Below are positions 1 to 7,221 of a stretch of DNA of 14,031 nt, one piece after another. The DNA is taken from the NCBI GenBank assembly GCA_001796045.1, contig MGLN01000035.1:1-14031 (forward strand), given 5' to 3'. Numbering within the stretch: the stretch's first letter is position 1; each line of letters opens with the position of its first letter. The stretch comes from Caulobacterales bacterium RIFOXYB1_FULL_67_16. Its GTDB lineage: Bacteria > Pseudomonadota > Alphaproteobacteria > Caulobacterales > Caulobacteraceae. Under the pieces are notes generated by a model. It made no database searches. It was not told the origin of the DNA and saw nothing but the letters and a program-made list of their open reading frames with translations. The translations under genes and the position numbers were made by a program.

Positions 1-1
1 G

Positions 2-1351
2 TCAAAAGCGAAGAGGTCGGCGGCCATTCACATAGTCTGAGGCGATTCGGGGCCGGTTCTGGTAGGCCCGTGAAGCCGGTCGGGCAAGCGGCGGTCGCAC
101 CGGAAGCGGATCGAAGGTCACGGCGCGGCTCAGAATCGCCAGCATCAGCACCCAGGGCAGGTTGGCGTGGGTCAGAAGCACGCTCTCGGACAGGCTGAGC
201 ACGAAGAAGCCGGTCATATAGCCCAGGCTCCAGAAGCCCTCGCGCGCGCCCATGCCGTTGAGGCGGGCCAGGACCAGGACGGCGGCCGTCAGCATGAGGA
301 TCCCGACCGCCACGGCGCCGGGCCAGCCCAGCTGGACCAGAAGGTCGATCCAGCCGTTGTGGGCGGAGGGCACGGGCCACTGGGTCTCGAGCCGGATCTC
401 GCGGGCCGGGATGGAGTCCTTGCCCCAGAAGGCGCTGAAGCCGTAGCCGGTCCAGGGGCGGTCGGCGACCTTGCGCATCAGGGCGTCCCAGATCAGGGTC
501 CGGCCGGTCAGGGACGGGTCCTTGCCCAGGGCCTCGAGAATGACGGCGGACTGGGTGTTCCAGACCCAGGCGCCGACGGCGGCCAGCACCACCCCCAGCC
601 AGACGGCCGCCACGGTGACGGCCGCGCCCCCCTGTTTCAGCGTCCACCAGCCCCCGACCATGCCGACGCCCAGCATCCAGCACAGAAGCGAGGTCTTGGA
701 CTGGGTGGCCACGACAAGGAGCGTCGTCAGGGCGAAGGCCAGCAGGGCGACCCAGGGCCTGCGGCCGTTCTGCGACAGGTTGTCGGCGGCGAGACAGGCG
801 GCGGCGGAGACGGCGCCGACGACCATGACCAGGCCCATCTGGTTCTTCTCGTACCACAGGCCGCGCCACAGGCCGGCGTTGTCGGTCTGGTGCACCCCGA
901 TGCGGGGAAAGAGGAAGACCATGATCAGACTGCCGACCGCCATGACCAGGCCCGTGTGCATCAGGACGCGCGGCAGGGCGACGCCGCGGAAGACGGCGCC
1001 CAGATAGACGGCGAAGGCGCTGTTGATCGCCAGGGCGATGACGCGCCGGTCGGTGACGCCGGGGTCGATGGACCAGTATTGCGACACATAGGCCAGACCG
1101 ACCAGGCCGCCGACCATCAGCCAGGCCGGCCAGGCGCGGATCACCTGTTCGAAGCGGAACAGGATCAGGCCCAGGGTGACGGCGTAGACGGGCAGCCAGA
1201 TCAGGCGAAGCACCGGGGTCTCGCCCTGGTCAGGCGCCAGGACCGGGGCGATCAGGGCGCCGGTCAGCATGAAGACGACGAAGCCCGCCGCCCATTGCTC
1301 CCAGGCGGGCGGGGCGTCCGAATCATCGAACTGGACGGGCGAGGCGTGCAC
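2..1351 (-). CDS. O-antigen ligase / Wzy-ExoQ family polymerase, polytopic membrane protein
   Basis: Predicted inner-membrane protein of 449 residues that would transfer or polymerise undecaprenyl-linked glycans on the periplasmic side (O-antigen ligase or exopolysaccharide polymerase). Seen: about ten to twelve hydrophobic segments from residue 21 to 410; the family block WRGLWYEKNQMG at 162-173; the signature SLTGRTLIWDA at 280-290 with conserved Arg284; RPWTGYGFSAFW at 298-309; and SAHNGWIDLLVQLGWPG at 329-345 with His331, which matches the essential His of WaaL-type enzymes. The tail after 415 is Pro/Arg-rich and probably cytoplasmic. The start is a GTG (codon 1349-1351) with no clear Shine-Dalgarno; Met29 lies inside the first membrane segment, so it is a poor alternative. 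The stop codon occupies bases 2-4, so the gene is complete. It lies 23 bases after metC on the same strand and is probably co-transcribed with it. Ligase and polymerase cannot be told apart from sequence alone. Confidence 0.85.
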   Translation of the reverse strand: MHASPVQFDDSDAPPAWEQWAAGFVVFMLTGALIAPVLAPDQGETPVLRLIWLPVYAVTLGLILFRFEQVIRAWPAWLMVGGLVGLAYVSQYWSIDPGVTDRRVIALAINSAFAVYLGAVFRGVALPRVLMHTGLVMAVGSLIMVFLFPRIGVHQTDNAGLWRGLWYEKNQMGLVMVVGAVSAAACLAADNLSQNGRRPWVALLAFALTTLLVVATQSKTSLLCWMLGVGMVGGWWTLKQGGAAVTVAAVWLGVVLAAVGAWVWNTQSAVILEALGKDPSLTGRTLIWDALMRKVADRPWTGYGFSAFWGKDSIPAREIRLETQWPVPSAHNGWIDLLVQLGWPGAVAVGILMLTAAVLVLARLNGMGAREGFWSLGYMTGFFVLSLSESVLLTHANLPWVLMLAILSRAVTFDPLPVRPPLARPASRAYQNRPRIASDYVNGRRPLRF

Positions 1352-1374
1352 GGGCGGACTGTCGCCCCGGCCGC

Positions 1375-2553
1375 TTAAGGAAGGGTGAGCGCGGCGCGGA
1401 AGGCGGCGAAGCCCTGTTCCAGGTCGGCGATCAGGTCGGCGGGGTCTTCGAGGCCGATATGGAGGCGGATCAGTTCGCCCTCCAGGGTCGGGGGGCGGTC
1501 GCGATAGGCCATCTGGTGGGTCTCGTGGGTGATCAGGCTTTCGAACCCGCCCCAGGAATAGCCCATGCCGAACAGGGCGAGGGCGTCGAGGAAGGCGCGG
1601 GCGGCGGCCTCGGTCCCGCCCTTCAGCACCACGCCCATGAGGGAGGCGGCGCCGGTGAAGTCCCGCTTCCAGAGATCATGGCCGACCGAACCGGGCAGGG
1701 GCGGATAGAGGACGCGGGCGACCTCGGGCCGCGCCTGAAGCCATTCGGCGACGATCAGGCCTGATCGCCCCTGTTCAGCATAGCGGAGCGGCAGGGTGCG
1801 CAGGCCCCGCAGCGCCAGCCAGGCGTCGTCGGGCGAGACGTGCCAGCCCAGATCCTCGATCGTATCGGCGACGGCGCGCAAACAGTTGCGGTCGTTGGCC
1901 GCTATCCCGCCCATCAGGACGTCGGAATGGCCAGAGACATATTTGGTCAGGGCCTGGACGCTGAGGTCGACGCCGTGGGCCAGGGGCTTGAAGGCCAGAC
2001 CCGCGCCCCAGGTATTGTCGATCAGGGTCAGGACGCCGCGTTCGCGACAAGCCGAAGCGACGGCGGCCACGTCGATCATCTCGAAGGTCAGGGAGGCGGG
2101 GGATTCCATCAGGACCAGACGGGTGCGCTCGCCGAGGGCGGAGATCAGGCCCGCCGCATCCGTGTCGGCGGGCAGGAAACGGGTCGTGACCCCGCGCGCG
2201 GCCTGATAGCGGGACAGGAACCGACGGGAGGGGCCGTAGATCGCGTCGGTGGCGATCACCTCGTCGCCCGGCCGGGTCAGGGCCAGGAGGGGCACGGTGA
2301 CGGCGGCGAGGCCGGAGGGGACGATGAAGGCGTCGGCGGCGCCCTCCAGATCGGCGAGGGCGGCGCGCAGCTGACGCGCGGCCGTTCCGCCGTCGAGGCC
2401 GTAGGTGGGGCCGTCGGCGTCGTCGCGCATGGTCTCGGCCCGGTCGCTGAGCATGGTCGAGGCGCGTTCCACGGGCGGATTGACCGGCCGGCGCCCCTGA
2501 CCCCGGCGGGTGGCGGACGAGATCAGGCGGGTGCGGTCCGAATGCGGCGACAT
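1375..2553 (-). CDS. metC: Cystathionine beta-lyase (Cys/Met metabolism PLP enzyme)
   Basis: PLP-dependent lyase of 392 residues, expected to cleave cystathionine to homocysteine, pyruvate and ammonia in methionine synthesis. Seen: the N-terminal block VNPPVERAST at 24-33, typical of MetC; PSGLAAV at 79-85; DNTWGAG at 179-185; the PLP-lysine motif ALTKYVSGHSD at 201-211 with Lys204; and GMGYSWGGFESL near residue 330, typical of cystathionine beta-lyases. Length fits the family. The start ATG is preceded by GGAGAGG (2556-2562 on the minus strand). Oddity: the phosphate-binding Tyr-x-Arg that E. coli MetC supplies from the neighbouring subunit (Tyr56, Arg58) reads Tyr51-Gly-Leu53 here, so the Arg is missing at that position. 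Another enzyme of the same fold (cystathionine gamma-synthase or methionine gamma-lyase) is possible but fits the motifs less well. First gene of a likely two-gene operon with the O-antigen ligase-like gene; divergent from the binding-protein gene. Confidence 0.9.
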   Translation of the reverse strand: MSPHSDRTRLISSATRRGQGRRPVNPPVERASTMLSDRAETMRDDADGPTYGLDGGTAARQLRAALADLEGAADAFIVPSGLAAVTVPLLALTRPGDEVIATDAIYGPSRRFLSRYQAARGVTTRFLPADTDAAGLISALGERTRLVLMESPASLTFEMIDVAAVASACRERGVLTLIDNTWGAGLAFKPLAHGVDLSVQALTKYVSGHSDVLMGGIAANDRNCLRAVADTIEDLGWHVSPDDAWLALRGLRTLPLRYAEQGRSGLIVAEWLQARPEVARVLYPPLPGSVGHDLWKRDFTGAASLMGVVLKGGTEAAARAFLDALALFGMGYSWGGFESLITHETHQMAYRDRPPTLEGELIRLHIGLEDPADLIADLEQGFAAFRAALTLP

Positions 2554-2568
2554 GGCCTCTCCGATGGG

Positions 2569-2597
2569 TTGCGGATCAGGGCCTAAAGGCCTCTAAA
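2569..2597 (+). promoter_or_regulatory. Candidate sigma-70-type promoter for the binding-protein/symporter pair
   Basis: TTGCGG (2569-2574) and TCTAAA (2592-2597) are separated by exactly 17 bases in the 80-base gap between divergent metC and the binding-protein gene. The predicted transcript would start near 2604 and give a leader of about 30 bases. The -35 shares only its first three bases with the consensus and the -10 shares four, so this is a weak inference from spacing and position. Confidence 0.35.
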
Positions 2598-2598
2598 G
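2583..2598 (+). repeat. Direct hexamer repeat CTAAAG, 10-base period, possible operator
   Basis: CTAAAG occurs at 2583-2588 and again at 2593-2598, one helical turn apart, and the second copy overlaps the candidate -10. The same stretch holds GGCCTAAAGGCC (2580-2591), a short inverted repeat. Two same-face half-sites beside a divergent promoter would suit a regulator, but hexamers this short can recur by chance. Confidence 0.25.
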
Positions 2599-2617
2599 TC
2601 AGCGGGGCGCAAGCGGC

Positions 2618-2624
2618 GGAGGAG
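2618..2624 (+). promoter_or_regulatory. Ribosome binding site of the binding-protein gene
   Basis: GGAGGAG ends 9 bases before the ATG at 2634. It supports this start over the in-frame ATG four codons later (2646), and it places a complete lipoprotein signal peptide at the N-terminus. Confidence 0.7.
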
Positions 2625-2633
2625 ACGAAGGCG

Positions 2634-3725
2634 ATGCGGATCCTGATGATCGGAGCTTTGGCGGCGACGCTGCTGGCGGCCGGGTGCGGGCGCCGCGAGG
2701 CGGATCCTGCGCCGGAGGTCGAGACCCCGAGCCCGACCGCCACGGCCGCAACGGAACGCCCCGACAGCCCGACACTGGCGGCCGTCAAACGACGGGGCCG
2801 GCTGAACTGCGGGGTGCATCAGGGTCTGGTCGGCTTTGCCTATACCGACAATCGCGGCCAGTGGCGGGGGTTCGACGCCGACTTCTGTCGCGCCATGGCG
2901 GCGGCCATCTTCGGCGATGCCAACGCGGTGCGGTTCGTGCCCCTGTCGGCCTCTGACCGGTTCGCGGCCCTGAACGAGGGGCGGGTCGACGTTCTGTGGC
3001 GCAATTCGTCCTGGACGATGAGCCGTGACGCGGGCGAGGGCTTCGTCTTCGCCGGGATCAATTATTACGACGGTCAGGGCTTCCTGGTGCGACGGGCGCT
3101 GAGCCTGGCCAGCGCCACCGAGCTGAACGGCGCCAGGATCTGCGTCCAGGCCGGATCGACGGCTCAGGCCAACGCCGACGACTTCTTCCGCTCGCGCGGC
3201 ATCGCCTATCGGCCCGTGGTCCTGGAGACCGAGGAGGCGGCGCGCGACGCCTACGCCCGCGAGGACTGCGACGCCTTCAGCGCCGACATCTCGGCGCTGG
3301 CGGCGGCCCGGACCGTTCTGGCCGATTCCCAGGCGCACACGATATTGTCAGACGTGGTGTCCAAGGAGCCCCTGGGCCCGGTCGTCAAGGCGGGGGACGA
3401 GCGCTGGACGTCCGTGGTGCGCTGGACCCTGAATGCGGTGATCCTGGCCGAAGAATTGGGCGTGACTCGCGAGAACGCCGAGGCCCTGAGCGAAAACTCG
3501 AACGACCCGCGCATCAAGCGTTTGCTGGGCGCGGAGGGCGACTATGGCGCCATGCTGGGCCTTTCGGACGACTGGGCCAAGGAGGCCATCCTGGCTGTCG
3601 GCAATTATGGCCAGATCTTCGATCGGAATCTGGGGTCGCAGTCGCCGCTCGACCTGGCGCGGGGTTTGAACGCCCAGTGGAACGCGCGGCCGGCCGGCTT
3701 GATCTATGGTCTGCCGATCCGATAA
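2634..3725 (+). CDS. AapJ/BztA-like amino acid-binding lipoprotein (SBP family 3)
   Basis: Periplasmic solute-binding protein of 363 residues resembling AapJ, the receptor of the general L-amino acid ABC system (Glu, Asp, Gln, Asn). Seen: a lipoprotein signal with LLAAGC ending at Cys18; a Pro/Thr-rich linker at about 22-46; the binding domain from 47, with CGVHQGLVGFA (59-69), GFDADFCRA (79-87), WRNSSWTMSRD (122-132; Arg131 is the likely carboxylate-binding residue), INYYDGQGFLVR (142-153), then ISALAAARTVLAD, SKEPLGPVV, VRWTLNAVILAEELGVT and a C-terminal GLNAQWN block, all hallmarks of AapJ. Classical AapJ has a cleaved signal peptide, while this one appears lipid-anchored; residue +2 is Gly rather than Asp, so outer-membrane sorting is possible. 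Oddity: no aapQ/M/P permease or ATPase follows. A symporter gene of matching substrate class begins 33 bases downstream. Family assignment is firm; ligand and partner are inferred. Confidence 0.88.
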   Translation: MRILMIGALAATLLAAGCGRREADPAPEVETPSPTATAATERPDSPTLAAVKRRGRLNCGVHQGLVGFAYTDNRGQWRGFDADFCRAMAAAIFGDANAVRFVPLSASDRFAALNEGRVDVLWRNSSWTMSRDAGEGFVFAGINYYDGQGFLVRRALSLASATELNGARICVQAGSTAQANADDFFRSRGIAYRPVVLETEEAARDAYAREDCDAFSADISALAAARTVLADSQAHTILSDVVSKEPLGPVVKAGDERWTSVVRWTLNAVILAEELGVTRENAEALSENSNDPRIKRLLGAEGDYGAMLGLSDDWAKEAILAVGNYGQIFDRNLGSQSPLDLARGLNAQWNARPAGLIYGLPIR

Positions 3726-3758
3726 GCGGCTGAGCTTGCATCCTATCCTGGGGGACAG

Positions 3759-5087
3759 ATGACCGAGACCAAACGCGGGGGCATAGCCCTTCACTGGCTG
3801 ATGCTGCTCGGCTTCGCCGTCGGCCTGGGCGGAGGCCTGTGGGTCAATCTGACCCTGGGGGCCGATACGGCCTGGGTGGTGTGGGTCACCGACAATATCA
3901 CCGGACCGGCGGGTCAGATCTTCCTGCGCCTGCTCTTCATGATGGTCATTCCCCTGCTGTTCTCGGCCCTGGTGATCGGGGTCGCCGAGATGGGCGATCT
4001 GAACGCGCTGGGACGTGCGGGGATCAAGACCCTGCTGCTGACCATACTGGTGTCGGGCATCGCCGTGGCGATCGGCCTGGCCATGGTCAATCTGCTTCAG
4101 CCGGGCCGGGGCGTCGATCCGGCCATGGCGCAGCAACTGCTGGAGCAGGGCCGCGACGGCGCCGCCGGAATCGTCGAAAAGGCGCCCGACAGCATTCAGC
4201 TGGGCGACTTCTTCCTGGACCTGGTGCCGTCCAACGCCGTGACGGCGGCGGCTGAGAACCAGATCCTGCCCCTGATGGTCTTCGCCCTGTTCTTCGGCAT
4301 CGGCTTGGTCATGGCCAAGAGCCCCGCGACCGATCGCCTGCAAGAGGTGATCGAGGGGATCTTCGAAGTGACGATGAAGCTGATCAACCTGTTCATCAAA
4401 CTGGCGCCCTTCGCCATCGCCTGCCTGATGTTCAACCTGGCCGCCCTGTTCGGCTGGGATCTGCTGGTGCGCCTGGCGGCCTTCGTCGGGGTGGCGGTGG
4501 GGGCCATGGCGATCCACATGTTCGTGGTCTATCCGCTGGTCGTGTGGATTCTGGGCGGACGCTCGCCCTTCGCCTTCTTCCGCGCCGTGCGCGAGCCCAT
4601 GGTGGTGGCCTTCTCGACGGCCTCGTCCAACGCCTCGCTGCCGGTGTCGCTGAAGGCGGCCGAGCAGAACCTGAAACTGCCCAAGAAGATCGCCCGTTTC
4701 GTGCTGACGGTCGGCGCCACCGCCAACCAGAACGGCACGGCCCTGTTCGAGGGGGTGACGGTGCTGTTCCTGGCCCAGTTCTTCAACATCGAGCTGAGCA
4801 TCACCCAGCAGGTCGTGGTGATGCTGGTCTGCATCCTGGGCGGGATCGGCACGGCCGGGGTGCCGGCGGGCTCGCTGCCGGTGGTGGCCATGATCCTGGT
4901 CATGGTGAAGGTGCCGCCGGAGGGTATCGGCCTGATCCTGGGCGTCGACCGTTTCCTGGACATGTGCCGCACGACGCTGAACGTCACCGGCGACCTGGTT
5001 CTGGCCACCGTCGTCTCGCGCGGCGAGAAGGACGACGAGGTCGAGCCGGCCGTCGTCAGCCCGACTCCGCCGCCGATCCTGGCCTGA
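3759..5087 (+). CDS. Dicarboxylate/amino acid:cation symporter (DAACS, SLC1/GltPh fold)
   Basis: Secondary transporter of 442 residues expected to import aspartate/glutamate-type substrates across the inner membrane. Seen: eight-helix SLC1 architecture; HP1 loop FSTASSNASLP (285-295); helix 7 motif NQNGT (323-327); HP2 loop GTAGVPAGS (364-372); helix 8 VDRFLDMCRTTLNVTGD (396-412). Arg404 corresponds to GltPh Arg397 (binds the side-chain carboxylate) and Asp401 to Asp394 (binds the amino group). DctA-type dicarboxylate carriers lack that Asp, so an acidic amino acid is the likelier substrate. Oddities: helix 7 has Asn325 where GltPh has Asp312, and in helix 3 the residues matching GltPh Tyr89 and Thr92 are Thr96 and Val99, so the third sodium site looks lost. 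A short polar insert (about 113-148) follows helix 3. The start ATG has a close GGGGGA (3750-3755). It follows the binding-protein gene by 33 bases and is probably co-transcribed with it. Confidence 0.9.
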   Translation: MTETKRGGIALHWLMLLGFAVGLGGGLWVNLTLGADTAWVVWVTDNITGPAGQIFLRLLFMMVIPLLFSALVIGVAEMGDLNALGRAGIKTLLLTILVSGIAVAIGLAMVNLLQPGRGVDPAMAQQLLEQGRDGAAGIVEKAPDSIQLGDFFLDLVPSNAVTAAAENQILPLMVFALFFGIGLVMAKSPATDRLQEVIEGIFEVTMKLINLFIKLAPFAIACLMFNLAALFGWDLLVRLAAFVGVAVGAMAIHMFVVYPLVVWILGGRSPFAFFRAVREPMVVAFSTASSNASLPVSLKAAEQNLKLPKKIARFVLTVGATANQNGTALFEGVTVLFLAQFFNIELSITQQVVVMLVCILGGIGTAGVPAGSLPVVAMILVMVKVPPEGIGLILGVDRFLDMCRTTLNVTGDLVLATVVSRGEKDDEVEPAVVSPTPPPILA

Positions 5088-5100
5088 TCCGCGTCAGGCC
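5081..5100. terminator. Stem-loop shared by two convergent genes, both stop codons in the stem
   Basis: GGCCTGA (5081-5087) and TCAGGCC (5094-5100) are perfect 7-base inverted repeats around the loop TCCGCG. The left arm carries the symporter TGA stop; the right arm is the complement of the sseA TGA stop. Only 6 bases separate the two genes, so this is the only place for a bidirectional terminator. There is no T-tract on either side, so it is not a canonical intrinsic terminator. Confidence 0.4.
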
Positions 5101-5936
5101 GCGCTGACGACGGGGGTGTCGGTGCGAGATCCCCATTCGGCCCAGGAGCCGTCGTAGAGGCGCGAAGGCACGTCGAGCACCGTCAGGGCCAAGGTCAGGA
5201 TGGCGGCGGTCACGCCGGAGCCGCAGCTGGTGATGACGGGCCGGTCGAGGTCCAGTCCGACTTCGCGAAAGCGGGCGCGCAGGGCCTCCGGCTCCAGCAG
5301 CCGGCCGTCGTCGCCGATCAGGGTCGCGAAGGGCAGGTTCAGCGCGCCCGGCATATGGCCTGAGCGGAGGCCGGCGCGGGGTTCCGCCGCCTGACCTGCG
5401 AAACGGGCCGCCGGACGCGCATCCAGGATCTGCGCCTCGCCGGTCAGGGCCGCCAAGACGGTGGGCAGGTCGGCGACCGCATCGCCCCGGCGTGAGGCGG
5501 AGAACGACGCCGGGGCCGGGGCCGGAGCGGGGCCGGAGACCACCGGCCGGCCCTCGGCCCGCCAGAGCGGCAGGCCCCCGTCCAGGACGCGGACGTTCGT
5601 CGCCCCCATCAGCCGGAAGGTCCACCAGACGCGCGGGGCCGACCTTAGGCCGAGCGTGTCATAGATGATGATGGTGTCCATGTCGGCGACGCCCAGGGCG
5701 CTGACCGCCTCGGCGAAGGCGTCCGGGGTCGGCAGCATGTGCGGAAGGTCCGACCCGTGGTCCGAGATCGCCTCAAGGTCGAAAAAGACGGCGCCGGGCA
5801 GCCGGGCCTGATCGAAGTCCGCCAGGGGGTCTCGGCCGTCCAGATGCCATGAGCCGTCGACGATCCGGAGGGTCGGATCCTCCAACAGGGCGGCGAGGTC
5901 TGCGGTCGAGATCAAAGGGGAGGCGGACTGGATCAT
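5094..5936 (-). CDS. sseA: 3-mercaptopyruvate sulfurtransferase (tandem rhodanese)
   Basis: Sulfurtransferase of 280 residues expected to move sulfur from 3-mercaptopyruvate to a thiol or cyanide acceptor in the cytoplasm. Seen: two rhodanese domains (about 5-130 and 150-278). The N-terminal domain has the structural motifs VDGSWHL (26-32), WWTFRLMG (104-111) and VLDGGLPLW (117-125), with Asp93 where a catalytic Cys would stand. The C-terminal domain has LDARP (171-175), EPRAGLRSGHMPGA (185-198) and the active loop CGSGVTA (238-244) with Cys238. CGSGVT is the mercaptopyruvate-type loop, which separates this from thiosulfate rhodaneses. A Pro/Ala linker (135-144) joins the domains. The start ATG has a weak AGG at a fitting distance and lies 15 bases after the cfa stop, so it is probably the last gene of phr-cfa-sseA. 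It converges on the symporter gene. Confidence 0.9.
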   Translation of the reverse strand: MIQSASPLISTADLAALLEDPTLRIVDGSWHLDGRDPLADFDQARLPGAVFFDLEAISDHGSDLPHMLPTPDAFAEAVSALGVADMDTIIIYDTLGLRSAPRVWWTFRLMGATNVRVLDGGLPLWRAEGRPVVSGPAPAPAPASFSASRRGDAVADLPTVLAALTGEAQILDARPAARFAGQAAEPRAGLRSGHMPGALNLPFATLIGDDGRLLEPEALRARFREVGLDLDRPVITSCGSGVTAAILTLALTVLDVPSRLYDGSWAEWGSRTDTPVVSAA

Positions 5937-5951
5937 GCCGCCAACCTAATG

Positions 5952-7172
5952 TCAGGCGCGGTCCAGCACCAGTTGCACCACGTCGGTCCGGCGCGACCGG
6001 AAGCCGGCCTCGCAATAGGCCAGATAGAAGCGCCACAGGCGGCGGAACCGCTCGTCGAAGCCGGCGATGCGGCGGATGTCGGACCAGGCGGTCTGGAAGC
6101 GTTCGTCCCACTGCTTCAACGTCTCGGCATAGTCGAGGCCGAAGCGTTCGATGGGGCCCCAGTTCAGGCCGGCGGCGGCGACGACCGGCTTCAGCCGCTC
6201 TTCCGACGGCAGCATGCCGCCGGGGAAGACGTATTTCTGAATGAAGTCGGTGCGGGCGTTGTATTCGTCGAACAGGGGCTCCTGGATGGTGATGATCTGA
6301 AGCCCCGCGCGGCCGCCGGGATTCAGCACCTCATGGATCTTGCCGAAATAGGTCGGCCAGTATTCCATGCCCACCGCCTCGAACATTTCGATGGAGGCGA
6401 CGCGGTCGAAGCGGCCCTGGACGTCGCGATAGTCCATCAGGTCGATCGTCGCGCGGTCCGACAGGCCGGCGTTGAACAGACGTTGGCGGGCGAAGTCGTG
6501 CTGTTCCTTCGAGATGGTCAGGCCGGTGACCTGGGCGCCGATCTCGCGGGCGGCGAACTCGGCGAAGCCGCCCCAGCCGCAGCCGATCTCCAGCACCGAC
6601 ATGCCGGGTTTCAGGTCCATCATCCGGGCCAGGGCGGCGTATTTGGCGCGCTGGGCCTGCTCCAGCGAGCGGTCGGCGCCGTCGAACCGGGCCGAGGAAT
6701 AGGTCATCGACCGGTCCAGCCACGACCCGTAGAAGGCGTTGCCCAGGTCGTAATGGGCGTGGATGTTCTTTTTCGAGCCGGTCTTGCTGTTGCGGTTGCG
6801 TCGGTGGGCCAGCCAGTTGACCGCCATCATAAGCCAATTGCCGTCGAACAGGCGGCGGATGTGGTCGTAGTTCTCGACCAGGGTCTCCAGCAGGGCGGCC
6901 AGATGCGGGCTGTCCCATTCGCCGGCCATATAGGCCTCGGCGAAGCCAATGTCGCCGGCGGCCAGGACGCGGCGGGCGAAGCGATAGTCCTTGACCTCGA
7001 GCACGCCGCTGGGGCCGGGCCGGGCGCCCTCCAGCACATGGGTTTCGCCGTTCGGGAGATGGACCGTCAGCCGGCCGAAGGTCCAGTTCGACGCCAGCAG
7101 ACGCAGCAGCATGGCGAAGACGCGCGGGGTGCGGGCAGCGGCGGCCTCGATGTCCAGGGTGGCGACAGTCAT
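5952..7172 (-). CDS. cfa: Cyclopropane-fatty-acyl-phospholipid synthase (SAM-dependent)
   Basis: Enzyme of 406 residues that would add a methylene bridge from S-adenosylmethionine to unsaturated acyl chains of membrane phospholipids. Seen: an N-terminal lipid-interaction domain (about 1-130); HYDLGN (140-145); SAM-binding motif VLEIGCGWGGF (193-203); LTISKEQ (218-224); SIEMFEAVG (260-268) with Glu262, a bicarbonate-site residue in E. coli Cfa; DFIQKYVFPGGMLP (309-322); YCEAGF (386-391). The E. coli active-site Cys139 in YSCAYW reads Ser160 here (YSSARF). Start: the frame is open to an ATG at 7230-7232 inside the end of phr, giving 20 more residues, but that ATG has no Shine-Dalgarno, while the ATG at 7170-7172 has AGAGAGG 7 bases upstream, and the extra peptide is acidic, low-complexity and uses a rare AGA codon exactly within that SD. 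Middle gene between phr and sseA. Confidence 0.9.
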   Translation of the reverse strand: MTVATLDIEAAAARTPRVFAMLLRLLASNWTFGRLTVHLPNGETHVLEGARPGPSGVLEVKDYRFARRVLAAGDIGFAEAYMAGEWDSPHLAALLETLVENYDHIRRLFDGNWLMMAVNWLAHRRNRNSKTGSKKNIHAHYDLGNAFYGSWLDRSMTYSSARFDGADRSLEQAQRAKYAALARMMDLKPGMSVLEIGCGWGGFAEFAAREIGAQVTGLTISKEQHDFARQRLFNAGLSDRATIDLMDYRDVQGRFDRVASIEMFEAVGMEYWPTYFGKIHEVLNPGGRAGLQIITIQEPLFDEYNARTDFIQKYVFPGGMLPSEERLKPVVAAAGLNWGPIERFGLDYAETLKQWDERFQTAWSDIRRIAGFDERFRRLWRFYLAYCEAGFRSRRTDVVQLVLDRA

Positions 7173-7179
7173 GCGGATA

Positions 7180-7186
7180 CCTCTCT
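7180..7186 (-). promoter_or_regulatory. Ribosome binding site that decides the cfa start
   Basis: AGAGAGG on the minus strand lies 7 bases before the ATG at 7172. The competing upstream ATG at 7232 is preceded by GCCAGCCGGCC, with no purine-rich SD. If the upstream start were used, cfa would overlap phr by 11 bases. Confidence 0.55.
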
Positions 7187-7221
7187 GTTCGTCGTCGGCT
7201 TTGGCGTCGGCGGTCTGGGCG

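Noticed and set aside
167..1378. A 403-codon plus-strand open frame across the O-antigen ligase-like gene; similar long antisense frames at 3348-4517, 5949-7313 and 12110-13075.
   Set aside because: All mirror strong genes on the other strand and have Gly/Gln/His/Asp/Arg-rich, motif-free translations, the usual shadow of high-GC third codon positions.
5085..5090. TGATCC, which resembles the -35 of RpoE/ChrR promoters, at the symporter/sseA junction; another copy occurs on the minus strand just before metC (2573-2578).
   Set aside because: The first lies in the loop of the convergent stem with no gene start downstream in range; neither has a fitting -10 (TAAG-like) at 16-18 bases that I could see.
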